From positions 868,001-932,000 of the forward strand of contig CP145419.1 in the NCBI GenBank assembly GCA_036867785.1: DNA of 64,000 nt, written 5' to 3'. Positions 10,979 through 21,246 of the stretch are shown here, in pieces. The notes under the pieces were generated by a model that saw only the letters and a list, made by a program, of their open reading frames with translations, was not told where the DNA came from and searched no databases. The position numbers were made by a program, and so were the translations under genes. The first letter of the stretch is position 1. Each line of letters begins with the position of its first letter. This DNA comes from Plasmodiophora brassicae. Taxonomy: Eukaryota; Endomyxa: Phytomyxea; Phytomyxea; Plasmodiophorida.

Positions 10979-12738
10979 TCATGACGGAGGTAGCGACGCC
11001 AGCCATGGATGATCGAGAGCTGCCTCCAGCGTCATCCTCTGCCCCTTGTCTTTCACTAGTAGCTGTCAGACGGCGAACAGTCAGTCGGCCACATCGGCAA
11101 CCCATCTGCGACACCACCCCGCGTTACCCTGCTGATGAAATCGCGTGCACATTCGCTGATCTCTTCGGGCCATACGATCCGTAGCGACGTTATGCGCTCG
11201 TAAATTGCTGCAACCTGGCCCTCCGATTCGGCATCGTTATCGGAATCGTCGTCGTCACTTCTTCTATCTTCCTCCTCGTCGTCATCGTCGTCGGTATCGT
11301 CGTTGTCGGCAGCGTCTGATCCGTCCGATTGAGCGTCCTCTGCCGGTGAGCGATCATCACTGTCGCTCTATGGCAAACAGCCATTCAGATTCATCCAGGC
11401 GGGACGCACATTGTGTTATCAAACCTGAGCGCCACGCTCATCGTCTGCCTCGTTTGCATCACCGTCAACAGCAGCGCCGTATTCAGACTCAGTGTCTTCA
11501 TCAGCATCATCTGAGTTGTCCTCCGTTGCTTCGACCTGTTCAGTATCGACGTCCTCACCGTCGCCATTGCCATCCTCAACTTCGTCATCTTCATCATCAT
11601 CATCATCCTCCTGTCCGTCGTCGTCCTCTTCGTCGCCATCCTCTTCGTCATCGGATTCTACATCGGATTCGAAAGGCCCTCTACCGTGAAGCAATTCGTA
11701 TGCGACGACGCTGCAATATATAAACAAATTAGATGTTGCCGTTCCACAACAGAAAACGCGATACGAATGGCGTACCCGACACTCCACGCGTCTGAAGCCT
11801 CGTCATGGGGCTCACTCTGCGCAATCTCGTACGAATGATAGTAGCGCGTGCCGCATAGACTCTTTCGAGACGAGTGTACTGTCGCCACGCAGCCGAAGTC
11901 GGCGAGCAGCAGGTCGCCCGACTCGGAAAGGAGCATGTTCTCTGGCTTGACGTCGCGATGCAGATACCCGTGTTTGTGCAGGTGCAGAAGTGCAGTAACT
12001 AGAGACCTAACATGCCTTGCCGCCTCTCCTACAGCACCAAGGAGCGCACATTAAGCACGACCTGACAGGGATCGCAGATGCCACCAATATCGTACTGTCA
12101 TCGAATCGACTCTTGTCACTGAGCGCTTGGTTCAGGTCGCCTTTCGGTGCATACTCCATGATCAGATATATGTACTTGTAATCTTCGACGTAGCCGTCGA
12201 TCTGCACGATATGAGGATGGCGCAATGTCATCAGCGCTTCCACCTCGTCCCAAAGCTGTTCGAACAGCATCACCGGGTCGTCATCCTTCCAGATCTGGAA
12301 CTTGGACACCTTCTTGATGGCACGCCAAGGCTGTCCAGGCCTTGTTTTCCATCGAGCTAGCAGAACGGATCCCATGGCTCCGGTCCCAAGCGACCCCGGA
12401 TCACCGGTCACGAACTCGAATTCGTCCAGTGACAGCGGAGACTCGGGGAATACACGAAGATTCAGTGGTGCATGCGTCAGTTTCTCGACGCCCAGACGTG
12501 CGGGCCGATCGATAACCGGGACGCGCTGGTGAGTCGTGCATGGCAGGCAAGGTCGGGATGGATGGGCATCAGCGGTACGGGTTTGCGCGTCGGATTCTGT
12601 AGGTGATGTACCGTTCAGATCGACGCGTTGCATGGAGTCGGCAAGTTGGGCCACATGATCGGGCAGCGGGGCCGACCCATCATCGGCCTTGACCAGGACG
12701 AAGCCGTCTTCGTCACGAGGCGTTCTCGGGACAGCCAT
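10979..12738 (-). CDS. protein kinase with long acidic insertion
   Basis: Five exons on the minus strand: 12738-12096, 12028-11776, 11710-11425, 11367-11128 and 11062-10979 (501 codons; all introns 57-67 bp and in phase). Kinase motifs are in order: glycine loop GTGAMGSV, AIKKVSK, the hinge MEYAPKGDL, catalytic loop YLHRDVKPENML, ADFG, activation segment CGTRYYHSYEI (SYE in place of APE), DAWSVGVVAYELLHGRGPF, and the closing DFISRLLVKDKGQRMTLEAALDHPWL. All catalytic residues are present, so it should be active, most like CAMK/Aurora-type Ser/Thr kinases. Between subdomains X and XI lies an insert of about 130 residues, almost all Asp/Glu/Ser. ATG 12738 (MAVPRTPRDEDGFVLV) is preferred over the upstream in-frame ATG 12885. 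It is the last intact host gene before the transposon island. Confidence 0.85.
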
Positions 12739-13101
12739 GCTGGGGGCCGTAGTGCCGTACGTATGAGATGGGTGGCGGGACGTGCCGCCTTGGGTCCCGC
12801 CCACGGCTTCTACGTGTTGTACGCGACCCACGTCAGCTGGACACGGTCGAACCGTCACGGTCCACCACGGAGTCCGCACACACACCAGCTAAAATACCAG
12901 AGACATATGCGGTGCGTAGACGAGGGATTTGATCGTTAGGGAAACCGGTGTCGATTGCACGCTGTATCATCCGGTTTAATGCCTATCCACGTCAGTATCG
13001 AAATGTTCTCCGATTTCCACAGCATAACCGTACTGCTCCACCTTCAAAGCGTTTGCGGATGTGCTCTGGGATGTCCCTAGATTCATCTTTCGGTTGCGAG
13101 G
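12739..13101. other. boundary between host block and transposon island, nothing recognised
   Basis: This is upstream of the kinase gene and should contain its promoter. No element, ORF with recognisable product, or RNA gene is visible. Confidence 0.4.
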
Positions 13102-13286
13102 TGTCGAACAACAAGTACATACAACCAGCAGCACATGCGGCATGCCAGCAACACGCGAACGCCATCACGCACTCCGAAACTCCGTGCTCGCCGTCGTTGG
13201 CAGCCGTTACGTCGCCGGCGACGTAATCGCCACTGTGACGTCCTCCGTGCCGATGCGCACGCAACGCCGTACGTAAAATACTTCAC
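13102..13286 (+). mobile_element. partial copia family A LTR
   Basis: TGTCGAACAAC...CGCCGTACGTAA matches the 184-bp LTR of the intact copia elements in this window, with many substitutions. It loses similarity before the TTTCTCA end, where an inverted copia internal fragment begins. Confidence 0.75.
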
Positions 13287-13824
13287 GGCGGGAACGCGAC
13301 GCGGCTCCAACTTGCTCGGCTTCTTCGTGGCTGGATGTGGTCGCATGGCATAGGCATTGCAACCGTAGACACGAAGGGCCGAGACGTCAGGCAGGGCGCG
13401 ACGAGCAGCCTCGAATGATGTGCGACGCCCGGGAAGGACGGATCTCGGGTGGATGTTGTACAGGACCGCAGCGCGCGTACGACAGTGACCAGGGCCACGT
13501 GAAGTCAGGCATGCGGGCGTGGCACCGATACCGCAGAGCGTGTAGTTGACGCTTTCGGCGCGGCCGTTCTGCTCAGGTGTGTACGGGACGGATTTACGAT
13601 GCAGGATGCCGGACTCGTTGTAGAACAAGACGCATGCCTTCGAGGTGAACTCGCCGCCACCGTCGGTCTGGAAGTCTCCGATACCACGTCCTTCTTGACT
13701 GCGAAGGCGCGCATCGTAGTTCTTAATGACGTCGAGGGCGTCCGATTTCCGGCGAAGCAGGTATACTGTCAGATAGCGCGTGGAGTCGTCCAGCATCGTC
13801 TGGTAATACTCGAAGGCATGCGTC
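13287..13824 (-). mobile_element. copia integrase fragment (minus orientation)
   Basis: The minus-strand frame encodes FEYYQTMLDDSTRYLTVYLL, QTDGGGEFTSKAC and PEQNGRAESVNYTLCG, the D-D-E core of a copia integrase, followed by the YGCNAYAMRPHPATKKPSK stretch. It matches residues about 600-790 of the intact copy. It is truncated on both sides and has a local frameshift where the intact copy reads GIESSIRCH. It abuts a plus-strand piece of the same region head to head. Confidence 0.85.
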
Positions 13825-14724
13825 ATGTTCTACAACGAGTCCGGCGTCCTGTATCGTAAATCCGTCCCGTACACTCCTGAGCAGAACGGCCGCGCCGAAA
13901 GCGTCAACTACACGCTCTGCGGTATCGAGTCATCGATTCGGTGCCACGCCCGCATGCCTGACTTCACGTGGCCCTGGTCACTGTCGTGCGCTGCGGTCCT
14001 GTACAACATCCACCCGAGATCCGTCCTTCCCGGGCGTCGCATATCATTCGAGGTGTAGTGATGTTTACCCAAACACTACTCCTCCAGGTCCCAGATGTGA
14101 AGACAGAGCAAGATGAGTCAACCACACTGATTGACCGATTGAGGTCGGTCCGCGCCGTGGACGTTTATTGTACCTACCTATGATTGTAATGCGCTACGAA
14201 GGAGCCCAATTTGGTGCCGGCTGAGCCGCCAACACGACTCAGTCGTGAGTCGTGACACCAGACCTCTGATCGTTCTCGCCCTTCCTCGCGGCTTCCTCCA
14301 GCACGCCGTACGGACTCCCTGGTCTTAGGGCTGCCTCCCGTATATGCTATTCTTGGTAGCTGCGACAGGGCATGCAGCATGCTGCATCGCTCCACCGTCT
14401 ACAGAGGCTGCTCGTCGCGCCCTGCCTGACGTCTTGGCCCTTCATGTCTACGGTTGCGATGCCTATGCAATGCGACCACATCCTGCCACGAAGAAGCCTA
14501 GCAAGTTGAAGCCGCTTCGCGTTCGCGCCGTATTCATCGGTTTCACACCAGGCACGAAGGCGTGGCGGTTCTACGATGCCGAGCGCGAAGACAGGTTCGA
14601 GAGCACGACTGCCGAGTTTCTGGAGAACTCGTTCGCATCGGTTTTGGAAGGCCCAGCTCCACCAGTTCATCATCAGCGCCACCATCCATTCCCGAGTCGA
14701 GCTCTGCGCCGAACATTGGCCCGA
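13825..14724 (+). mobile_element. copia integrase/linker fragment interrupted by a solo LTR
   Basis: VLYRKSVPYTPEQNGRAES through GRRISFE at 14053 and then, after the inserted LTR, EAARRALPDVLALHVYGCDA to FESTTAEFLENSF. Removing the insert (14054-14403 plus one GAGG) joins the two halves at the place expected from the intact copia ORF. It ends at the SINE at 14732 and resumes at 15230. Confidence 0.8.
14054..14403 (-). repeat. solo LTR, 350 bp, with GAGG target duplication
   Basis: It begins TGTAGTGATG and ends CCGTCTACA (TGTAG...CTACA inverted ends) and is flanked by GAGG at 14050-14053 and 14404-14407. The host copia sequence reads on across it. On the minus strand an internal segment (TGTCACGACTC..., ACAATAAACGTCCACGGCG with AATAAA) is related to the 5' LTR region of the chromovirus at 20938, so it belongs to a related gypsy family. 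Confidence 0.75.
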
Positions 14725-14731
14725 TCGTCCC

Positions 14732-15229
14732 CCCTTGGGCGCTGCCCCAGTGACCTAGCTGGTCAGGAGTACTAAGCAGGTCAGCAAGCAGTCGTGGGAC
14801 CGCAAGGTCCCCAGTTCGAGGCACGATCTCCCCCAAAAAAGTCCCGGTGCCCAACAGCCGTAAATGTTGAAGGGGTGTTTAGTGTTTACTGATCAGTGAT
14901 CAGGCAGCCCAAAGTGCCAGAGCAATTAGGGGTTTCGCTTGAGCGTCTGGGAGGTAAAGGAACGGCCCGTAACAAATGTATGTCGGCTCCCCGGCATAGG
15001 CGGTATGGCGAAAAGTCCGACAAGAGTGCAGTCGACAAATCCGAGCGAATCACGGCCCGTTCCGATATCGTCCAAGGCCCGATGAACCCAGTACAAAGGT
15101 GATGGGCCGGCACTGCCAGGCCGGGGGATGTTGGCGTTCTGCTGCTGAACCTTCGACCCTCGGACTCGAGATCGAGGCGCCTGCGTGAAAAGAAAGCGCG
15201 AAAAACAAATAAAACCAAACCAAACCAAA
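14732..15229 (+). mobile_element. tRNA-like SINE with AAACC tail
   Basis: About 498 bp are inserted in the copia fragment and flanked by CCGATCGTCCC (14721-14731 and 15230-15240). The head has a box-A-like TGACCTAGCTGGTCAGGAG near 14751 and a box-B-like CCAGTTCGAGGCACG near 14812, spaced as in a tRNA-derived pol III promoter. The 3' end is A-rich, ending (AAACC)n. It has no coding capacity. TSD length and tail are typical of LINE-mobilised SINEs. Confidence 0.6.
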
Positions 15230-15401
15230 CCGATCGTCCCGACGTCCTTCCCTTCCGACGCCATCATGGCACCTCTACCATCGACGTTAGCATCCTCCGT
15301 TGTTCCACATGAACCTCTCCCTGGCCGGCATCATCGATACGAATCCCACGGCGTGTGCTGCTGGAGGGGGCGTGTCAAACAACATGTCCAGTACAGAGTT
15401 A
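15230..15401 (+). mobile_element. copia 3' fragment (internally deleted) and start of LTR
   Basis: The copia sequence resumes as TIVP-like coding (ACGCCATCATGGCACCTCTACC), then jumps directly to the 3' end of the polyprotein region and the polypurine tract GCTGGAGGGGGCG, followed by TGTCAAACAACATG, the start of a decayed family A LTR. The roughly 2.2 kb encoding RT and RNase H are missing. Confidence 0.7.
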
Positions 15402-15512
15402 AACCTCGGGTTAAGCACATAAAATTGTCCCCGGGGAGTTATGCGAAATTACCCCGAAATGAGCACATGTGCTTAAAGTGAGGGTTAATGCTGACTGTGG
15501 TGGACTGCGGTG

Positions 15513-16108
15513 CACTGGGGCTGCTTGAAACTGACCATTTGGAAGTACATTACATGAATTTGGTTTAATTCGCAATAGTTTATTAACTAGTCAGAGACCC
15601 CCTCACTGGAAAACCGGAAGTTGTTAATTCCGCATACGCCGTTCAAGGTGGCACCAACAAGATTCAAATCATGGCGTCTCGTGCTGCACATGCGCTTGAA
15701 ATGTGTCGACTCCTGACTGAAGTGATGAAAAGTGCATGATGTGACAACTTCTGCACATTTGTGAGCCGAACTGACGAAAAGTGAGTCCTAATAACCCATG
15801 AATGTGTGGCATTCGACACGCATTTGTGGCGCACTTTGATACACATCGATACATTCTGACATGAAGTGACCAGAAGTGTACACTAGTGTACACTAGTGTA
15901 CACTTTCTGGCCACACGAGTACGCGCTACCTGGCGGCTTCGTTGTACCAATTGTACACTATGCGAGTAGATGATCGACGATAACATCGTTCAGATGATGT
16001 GATCTGTAAGTTCGATTGCCACAACAGTAAATTACGCTGAGTTAAACATTTCGCAAATATTTAACTGCACACAAATGCGTATGTGTTCACTTTCAAGCAG
16101 CTCCACTG
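15513..16108. mobile_element. MITE-like element with CACTGGGGCTGCTTGAAA termini
   Basis: The left end reads CACTGGGGCTGCTTGAAACT. The right end, reverse complemented, reads CAGTGGAGCTGCTTGAAAGT (imperfect TIR, about 16/20 identical). The same GGCTGCTTGA core ends the Harbinger element at 52.6-56.7 kb, so this is probably its non-autonomous relative. Inside is low-GC sequence with three tandem GTGTACACTA units (about 15876-15903). There is no coding. The TSD is not clear. Confidence 0.5.
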
Positions 16109-16180
16109 GGGGTGTCCGGAAACGATCTCATTTGATCAACTTAAAAGAATGTAAAGTGATGTATTGCAAAACGATGGCTG

Positions 16181-16455
16181 TTAGTCCACGGTTAGTGGTT
16201 CTCCTCGAACGAACTGGAAGTTCGTGATGTTGCATATGACATGAAACGCAACCTCGCACTCTCCAAGATCGCGTCGCCAGGTCTCACTCAAGCATTTCCG
16301 CCGCTTAACGCGCTGAAGAGCCCGTTCTACTACTTGCCGAACACTGTTGTGACGACGATTGAACGCTTTCTCGTCCCTCGTCAGGTCACGTCCGGAGATC
16401 GGGGTGATTATCTTTCCAGGCTCGCCGACGTATCCCTTATCACCAGGCCTCTTTA
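16181..16455 (-). pseudogene. PIF/Harbinger DDE transposase, C-terminal fragment
   Basis: The minus strand encodes GDKGYVGEPGKIITP, VRQVVERALQRVKRRKCLSE and AFHVICNITNFQFVRGEPL, aligned closely with the C-terminus of the transposase at 55.6-56.6 kb (GDKGYVGESDKIMTP; VRQLVERVFPRIKGW). The catalytic D and E of this half are kept. The N-terminal two thirds are absent; the frame is cut by the palindrome-bounded element at 16454. Confidence 0.75.
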
Positions 16456-18510
16456 TATCCCTACTCCGTGGGCTTCACCGTAATATATTACGTTTTAGAC
16501 TTTGGCCTGTCTCCATAATTTTATAAAGGATCCGAAAATTCGTCTAGCTGTACAGTTCGACAGGACCTGCCGGCCAATGAATTTTGGCGAAGACGGGAAG
16601 GACTGATCGTTCGTCCTCATCGCACGACATTTTTTACAAACTCCCTCACAAGTCGGTGGACCTGCGCAAACCGTAATATATTACGGTTTGAAATGAAAAT
16701 TTGTGGAAAGCCAGTTACGTTCTTAGCGACAGTGATGTCTGTGTATAAAATTCAGTTATAATCCCCGTGAGCGGCAGAGCGCGTTCGGAGCGCGATTGGG
16801 GTTTCACTCTGATTGCACACCTGGTGTCCTCCTGAACCTGAGCGACGCCAGCAGTAGGTCAATGACTCAGTAGAAACTGCAAAGCAGAATGCCATGTGAG
16901 ACAACCTGTGATTCAATGGTGTCATCGCGACGCTTTCGCGGCCGTCCCCGGCCACGCTTGGCGGCACCAGCATTCAACTCGGGACCACCGTTGCCATCAG
17001 AATGGGCGGCAGGCGAGGCAATGCCAGATGTCTTCTTCGAAGCGACAATTTCTATGGCGCGTTGTGAGCGTTGCTCCTCTTCGACTTCTTTCACACTGTA
17101 CGCCCGCTTTGGGATCGACCGCTTCTTCATCGGCAAGTGGCGCAGAGCATGGAAGTCGCAGCACGCACGATGGTCGCTTCCGACAGGAGCAGTACGAACT
17201 GTTTACGCGTATAGCAGTAATGGCCTGTCTCGCGGACACACAAAACGCAGCCTCAGAACACTTCGCTTAAGACGCTCGTTCGTTTCCGGATCTTGGATCA
17301 GCTTCTCCATCGGGTGATGGGCGGGACTCCTGTGCAATTGCGGAATCAGAACACAATGTCAACCACGTTTGGGATGTTACCTACCTGATCGTCCAGCCTT
17401 CATCGGTCTTAAAGACGGAAAGAGCATTACTTCGAGGTATCTTGGGGATGAGGTCCCCGAGATTTTGAACGACGCTTCTCTCTGCAAGTACACCTGGAAC
17501 GTCGACAGCCTCGTTGAGAATGTCTCGGCCGGCCTGGACCACGAAGTCTTCTATCGTCTCCGCTGAAACAAGGTCTCGGCGTAACGCTTTGAAAGTCGAC
17601 AAGGCCGTCTTCTCGTCCTGAAGGTCGTGTCTGCATTTCCAGTATCTTGGATTATTCATTCAGTCAACAGTGGTAAACAAGACTGAGAGCACGTGACTAC
17701 CTGAAAGCACTACAGGTGTCCAACCCGCAGGCTTGGAAGAGCAGGTGGATGACGTACTTGACCTCGAATGGAAGGCTGTTTCGTGGGTACCTCAACTTAT
17801 TGACATCGAAGCCTTGTCGACGCAACGATCTCGTCGTCGAGGACTAACCAGGTGTTCTCCTTGACGAACAGTTTCCGCGAAGCGGCGACAATCGCTTGCT
17901 CAAGAAATCGATAGTTGGGAGTATAGTCTGTGGTGTCCAGGAACGTAATTATTAATGTCACAGGAGCCGGACCGCCCGACCGTCTCGAACGCCCGGAGAT
18001 GGTTGACCAGCGTCCGGAACCGTTTGGAGGGCAGCGCCCTCGTTCCGAACAGCGAGGCGCCGTACTTGCAGCGCCTGATCGATCCTGGCGGTGGTGGCCT
18101 TTGAGTGATCCGCGAGGTGCTGCTTGAAAACGGCCGACACGAAGTCGTCTTCCATCAACAACTCGAAGCGCGGCGGATCGCTCGGGATATTCCACCCATT
18201 GGTCCCGTTGAACCGCTTCGTAACTGCTGCTTGAACTGACCTACGAGCGCTCGCACTGCTCGACGCCGGCGCCATGGCAACAGCTCTGGCTGTGGTGGCC
18301 CAAAAATTGAAATTGTTGGCCTGGATGTTCGTTCCTATTTTTACAGTTCACCACCATCAGTTTCGAGCATGACGAGTACCCCAAAGAGACACAGGCAGCA
18401 CCCCCTCTAAACCGTAATATATTACGGTTTAGCCGATCTACAACCAGGACCTCGCAGAGCTATTTTCGGCTAAACCGTAATATATTACGGTTACACGGAG
18501 TAGGGATATA
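16454..18510 (-). mobile_element. unclassified TIR element with ACCGTAATATATTACGGT palindromes
   Basis: The ends are inverted: TATATCCCTACTCCGTG at 16454-16470 and its complement at 18494-18510, each followed inward within about 10 bp by a palindrome. Copies of the palindrome lie at 16477-16492 (last bases changed), 16668-16689 (22 bp perfect), 18407-18432 (26 bp perfect) and 18473-18492. The last two form a 28-bp inverted pair around a loop of about 30 bp. Broken minus-strand ORFs lie between. No TSD was identified. Confidence 0.5.
16867..18275 (-). pseudogene. decayed ORF set of the palindrome element, possibly a transposase
   Basis: Minus-strand pieces in order: MAPASSSASARRSVQAAV (start 18275), FLDTTDYTPNYRFLEQAI with LVLDDEIVASTR and LRYPRNSLPFEVKYVIHL (about 17750-17960), a helical piece at 17659-17381, and a tail with C-x2-C...C-x2-C near 17250-17140. 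The DDE-IVAST followed by RYPRNSLPFEVKY is loosely like the first catalytic strand of piggyBac transposases, but TTAA targets and the remaining motifs are not seen. Frameshifts and stops separate the pieces. Function is not assigned. Confidence 0.35.
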
Positions 18511-18615
18511 CGGACTGATCCGTAAGCTCCTTAAATAGCCTATTCACGGACTAGAACAGGAGGTTGTTTACGGATTACACGGATCACCGTAAGGGATGGA
18601 GCATTCTGTTGGAAT

Positions 18616-19208
18616 TTATCGTTCTACACGAACGTCAGCGCCTGAATGTTGCGCTATTTCAAGGGACAGGTCGGTGATGCCCATTCGGTGGACGTCTTTC
18701 ACTGACTTCACGATGGAGAAATCGCTCTCGACTTGCGCAGTCCCAGGAAAGACGGTTGCCAGGCCACCGCTGAACCTCTGCAAAGATGGGAAGCGCCCCT
18801 GCACTACTTTCCAGCTTAATCCAAAGGTGGAAGTTCCGCTTAAGGCACCGAGAGATGCTCGCAGAACTGGTTCGCGAGAATATGCGGCAACCAGCTCCTG
18901 ATGTTCCTGCTCTATGGGCATCATTATCGGTCCGGGTCCAGCGAACCAGTAAACGGTCAGTGTGCCGGCGAACAACAACACAAAACTGCCTCGGAGGCAA
19001 GGTAACAAGTTCTTGCGGCGTGACAGGAGGGACGTGGTCAGCGCTGGCGACATTATTCTCGTCGCGTTCTGCAACAATGCTCGAGATACCGGACAGAGAC
19101 ACGAGTACAGGTGGACTGTGTTGTCGACAACACTGGCGAAGGTCCCTGAGCCCACGTCAATGCGGTCATGAACAAACGAACCCATGTCCAGAATACAGTT
19201 CTCGATAC
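18616..19208 (-). pseudogene. hAT-like transposase tail
   Basis: The minus-strand frame ends with SGGLATVFPGTAQVESDFSI followed by VKSVKDVHRMGITDLSLE. The VESDFS block resembles the hAT-type dimerisation region of transposase-derived proteins common in oomycetes and related protists. Upstream coding is unclear. The solo LTR at 19209 interrupts it. Confidence 0.45.
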
Positions 19209-19404
19209 TGTCACGGACCATGTCGTACCACCGGCACACGGTGACGCCGTGACTGTGCGCGACTGCGTAACGTCCACGGCAGAGGCTCCGCCACTGACGC
19301 CGTTGTCGGTAACGGCTTGGCAAGCCCCTGTTACACAGCGTTACGTCGCCACCGTCTTGCGCCGATGTCGGTCGGAATAAATCACTTCGTTATCGTCTTC
19401 CACA
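19209..19404 (+). mobile_element. solo LTR, copia family B, GATAC target duplication
   Basis: The 196-bp sequence TGTCACGGACC...CGTCTTCCACA is about 95% identical to the LTR at 28513-28708. Direct repeats GATAC flank it (19204-19208, 19405-19409). No internal region is attached, so it is the product of LTR-LTR recombination. It contains AATAAA near its 3' end. Confidence 0.85.
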
Positions 19405-19484
19405 GATACGTTGGCGATTGACGCCGAACCGGTGGCATTTCGACAGCACCCACATCTCGTCGACCTACTCTCGTGACCGGCGCA

Positions 19485-19886
19485 TCAGTACGTAACGTAT
19501 CTACACATCCTCCCCAAACTCGTCGTCGTCCACTGCGGACTGCGGGGAGGCCGAGGGATGAGGACATCTTGGCCATCGAATCGTTCGCCAACGATAGTGG
19601 CGGCCAGAACGGACCGGTGCACCTGTTTCACCTGCATCCGTGTCCCATTACACAGCCCCCTGGCAGTGTCCAAGTTCCCCAACAACATGACGTACTGGCC
19701 GACCTTCAGGTCCAGGTGGTGTGGAGCAACGCCGTTCGGCAGAAGAGAGTTGAGAAACTCAATCGGGTATAGGGCGGCGTCATCGTCGTTAGCGACCTTG
19801 TCGGCGCTGTAGACGGAGATCTTTTCATCCGGGAACATTTCGGTGATCTTTCGGTTGATATCCTGCGCGTCATCGTTGCGGACAGT
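19485..19886 (-). pseudogene. Helitron/Pif1-like helicase C-terminal fragment
   Basis: The minus strand encodes NDDAQDINRKITEMFP, ISVYSADKV, ALYPIEFLNSLLPNGVAPH, LKVGQYVMLLGNLD, ARGLCNGTRM and DVLIPRPP, the motif V/VI region of eukaryotic Pif1-type helicases found in Helitrons. It is cut upstream exactly where the copia LTR begins at 19887, and it loses its frame after VLIPRPP. Rep and the upstream helicase motifs are absent. Confidence 0.75.
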
Positions 19887-20937
19887 TGTCGAACAACGTA
19901 TCCACTACGACCAGCAGCACATGCCTGCAGCACGTGAACGCCGTCACGCACTCCGCGACTCCGTGCCCGCCAGCGTTGGCAACCGTTACACCGTCGGCGA
20001 CTACGTCGCCACTGTAACGTCCGCCGCACACACCGTACGTAATACACTCACTCCATTATTGTCTTTCTCAGATTAACAGTCGTATAGGCGCAGGCGCTGA
20101 GCCTCTACTCGCCATGGCCGAGCGCCAGGCGACGCCTAACACGGATGACGACCCGCTGCGTCATCTGTCGCTCGAGGAGATCGACACCCGAATTGCCGAA
20201 GCGGAGGCAACGATCGCCAGGCAGGAGAAGATCGACCGCCTCCGCGTCCTGCAGCAGCAGCTGGCGCGTCCGACCAGCTGTCCATCGACCCCGGCCATGC
20301 CGATCATCGCCGAGGCGCACAGCCGAAGCGACGCTGGCCGACTGCCCATGCCCAAGTTCGACGGTACTCCCGACTCGTTCACGTCCTGGGTTCAGACAGC
20401 TGCACTCTGGTTTCGCAATCGTGGGTACGCGGACGTCATCGGGATCAACGAAGATGGCTCGCCGAATGCGACAACCGGTACGGCACACGACCCAGCTCTC
20501 GAGGCAGCCGCGCGCGAGATTCTACTCGTCCACATGCTGGACCACAAGATCGCGTCCGCGTTGTCTTTGTTTCAGGCAGGCTCGGCTGCCAAGTGCTGGC
20601 GCGTGCTGTTCCAGGCGTACAGCCCGTCGTCGCTGACATCGGTCGTGCGCGCCGTCCGCGACCTTGTCACGGTCCAGCACATGCCCGGCGAGTCGGTCGC
20701 CACGTACGCCGCCCGAGTTCAAGCAGCGGCTCATCGCGTCCGGTCGACGGTACCGACCGAGATGCTGTCCCTCACCGACGCATTGGTCGCCGTCTTCATC
20801 TTGGCCAACGCATCATCCGATCTCGACGCCGTCGTCGCTGGCCTGCACAATCGTGCTCTGGACACGCTGCCCAGTGTCTCCGAGGTCGTCGGGTCGTTGA
20901 CAAGCGAGGAGATCAGGGTCCAAGACGTGCGGGACTG
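19887..20937 (+). mobile_element. truncated copia family A (LTR plus gag)
   Basis: LTR 19887-20070 (184 bp, TGTCGAACAACG...TTTCTCA), PBS GATTAACAGTCGTA at 20071, and gag from ATG 20114 (MAERQATPNTDDDPLRHLS), nearly identical to the intact copy. Similarity stops at 20937 (VQDVRD), where the gypsy LTR begins. Confidence 0.85.
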
Positions 20938-21111
20938 TCACGGTCGAGTCGCTGTCTTGGCGACTCAGCCGGCACCTAATTGGGCTCCTCCGCAGCGCAC
21001 TACTACAATAAACGTCCACGGCGTTGGACCGACCTCAGTCGGTCAATCCGTGTGGTTGACACATCTTGCTCTGTCGTCACATTTTGACCGACTACCCTTC
21101 GGTCGTACGCG

Positions 21112-21239
21112 TATCGTCTCGTCTCGTCTCGGCCCGTATCGACTATCGTCTCGTCTCGTCTCGGCCCGTATCGACTATCGTCTCGTCTCGTCTCGGCCCG
21201 TATCGACTATCGTCTCGTCTCGTCTCGGCCCTGTATCAT
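21112..21239 (+). repeat. 4 x 32-bp minisatellite upstream of gypsy gag
   Basis: The unit starts TATCGTCTCGTCTCGTCTCG at 21112, 21144, 21176 and 21208; the last copy is truncated. It ends 8 bases before the gag ATG at 21247. Each unit also contains three TCTCG pentamers. Confidence 0.9.
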
Positions 21240-21246
21240 CGCAGCT

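Noticed and set aside
16454-18510. firm assignment of the palindrome element to piggyBac
   Set aside because: Only one weak motif is similar; TTAA target duplications and the other catalytic residues were not found.
21112-21239. tandem repeats as a CRISPR array
   Set aside because: The units are contiguous without spacers and lie in a eukaryotic retroelement leader; they are a minisatellite.
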